5,022 bases of DNA from Pseudomonadota bacterium (GTDB lineage Bacteria > Pseudomonadota > Gammaproteobacteria > Xanthomonadales > Marinicellaceae), in contig QQUO01000224.1 of assembly GCA_008501575.1 (NCBI GenBank), forward strand, positions 1 through 5,022, written 5' to 3'. The translations under genes were made by a program, and so were the position numbers. Numbering within the stretch: the stretch's first letter is position 1; each line of letters starts with the position of its first letter. Below are positions 4,222-5,022 of this stretch, in pieces. The notes beneath the pieces are model-generated. The model made no database searches, was not told the origin of the DNA, and worked only from the letters and a program-made list of their open reading frames with translations.

Positions 4222-5022
4222 TTATCCCAAAAACGGATAACGGTAATCGGTGGCGGGCACGAAGGTTTCTTTGATGGTTCTCGGTGACAACCAGCGGTAG
4301 AGATTTAAGGCACTACCGGCTTTATCATTGGTTCCTGACGCGCGGCCGCCGCCGAAGGGTTGTTGACCGACCACCGCACCGGTGGGTTTGTCATTAATGT
4401 AAAAGTTACCGGCGGCATTGCGTAAGCGATCGGCCATGTGGTTAATCATATAGCGATCTTGGGCAAAGATGGCACCGGTTAGGGCGTACATTGAACCCTC
4501 ATCACACAGTCGTAAGGTGTCTTCAAAATCATCTTCAGCATAGACATAAACTGTTAACACCGGTCCAAAGATCTCTTCTTCCATGGTTTTAAAACCGGGA
4601 TTCGAGGTAACAATCACCGTGGGTTCGATAAAGTAGCCTGTGGTTTTATCACAATTACCACCAATAATCACCTCAGCATCTTCGGCTTTTTTGGCAAATT
4701 CAATGTAATTTTGGATCTTATCGAAGGACTTTTCATCAATGACGGCATTAATAAAGTTCGAAAAATCACGGGTTGAGCCCATTTTGAAACTGGCCAGATC
4801 GGTTTCTAAGTGTTGTTTAATGTCTGACCATAGACTTTGTGGAATATACGCTCTGGAAGCGGCTGAGCATTTTTGCCCCTGATACTCAAAGGCACCGCGG
4901 GCTAAGGCGGTTGCCACTGCTTGAGGATCCGCTGACTGGTGGGCAAAAACAAAGTCTTTACCGCCGGTTTCACCGACTAATCTCGGGTAACTGCGATAGC
5001 GACTGATATTGGCCCCGACTTC
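4222..5022 (-). CDS. pruA: 1-pyrroline-5-carboxylate dehydrogenase, ALDH4A1-type, C-terminal half
   Basis: NAD-dependent oxidation of glutamate gamma-semialdehyde to glutamate, the second step of proline catabolism, in the cytosol. The frame is open from base 5022, so the gene continues outside the window; the 266 residues seen are roughly half of the usual 540-560. Visible features: GETGGKDF with the general-base Glu (residue 18 of this fragment), YQGQKCSAASR with the nucleophilic Cys (residue 52), EEEIFGPVLTVYVY, the cofactor/structural stretch RNAAGNFYINDKPTGAVVGQQPFGG, and RASGTNDKAG. The distance from Cys to the C-terminus (about 214 residues) agrees with my recollection of human ALDH4A1, and the wording is much closer to that stand-alone group than to the ALDH domain of bifunctional PutA. 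A GTG at 4917 is internal, not a start. A strong terminator follows; the stop is TAAT, unlike the accessory genes downstream. Confidence 0.92.
   Translation of the reverse strand, partial: EVGANISRYRSYPRLVGETGGKDFVFAHQSADPQAVATALARGAFEYQGQKCSAASRAYIPQSLWSDIKQHLETDLASFKMGSTRDFSNFINAVIDEKSFDKIQNYIEFAKKAEDAEVIIGGNCDKTTGYFIEPTVIVTSNPGFKTMEEEIFGPVLTVYVYAEDDFEDTLRLCDEGSMYALTGAIFAQDRYMINHMADRLRNAAGNFYINDKPTGAVVGQQPFGGGRASGTNDKAGSALNLYRWLSPRTIKETFVPATDYRYPFLG

Overview
The window looks like a chromosomal stretch of an AT-rich, probably marine or aquatic gammaproteobacterium. A core metabolic gene (the C-terminal half of an ALDH4A1-type 1-pyrroline-5-carboxylate dehydrogenase, right edge) and a secreted CSLREA-type beta-helix protein (left edge) flank a run of small accessory genes. 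The taxonomic call rests on protein style only. Marinicella-like genomes come to mind because CSLREA proteins are common there, but this is a guess. Every gene that can be supported lies on the minus strand, so the reading order is right to left.

Reading order on the minus strand: (1) pruA-like ALDH, 5022-4222, 5' end cut by the window, followed by a strong intrinsic terminator (4173-4200) and a solitary REP-like hairpin (4145-4161). (2) UPF0158-family protein, 4037-3558. (3) A 398-base gap with a short direct repeat, a pair of inverted REP-like hairpins with GTAG feet (3419-3494) and an upstream repeat. (4) An unrecognised 206-residue soluble protein starting at TTG, 3159-2539. (5) A shikimate/adenylate-kinase-like P-loop protein, 2439-1951. 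(6) A GNAT acetyltransferase, 1782-1318. (7) A 97-residue membrane protein, 1210-917. (8) A 491-base gap with a structured, palindrome-rich block (730-913) and a good sigma-70 promoter (530-558). (9) The N-terminal 141 residues of a secreted CSLREA-domain protein, 424-1.

Two patterns tie the five middle genes together. First, three of them (UPF0158, the 206-residue protein, GNAT) are preceded by copies of the same roughly 90-100 bp AT-rich repeat, which ends in GTTTAAT and carries a near-consensus -10 box; the coding sequences are unrelated. Second, all five end in TAA followed by C. In at least three cases the sequence after the stop resembles the R''-L'' head of an integron attC site (for example GCCTAACAA, GTATAACCAGCTGTTCAA, TAACAAGCTCACGCAGC). 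The core ALDH gene ends in TAAT and does not share the pattern. I could not find matching R' halves or an integrase, so the best reading is a sedentary or decayed cassette-like island whose genes each carry their own promoter. This is a hypothesis, not an identification.

The middle genes look like independent one-gene units rather than one operon: separate leaders, gaps of about 100-400 bases, and different base composition (the GNAT gene is visibly more GC-rich).
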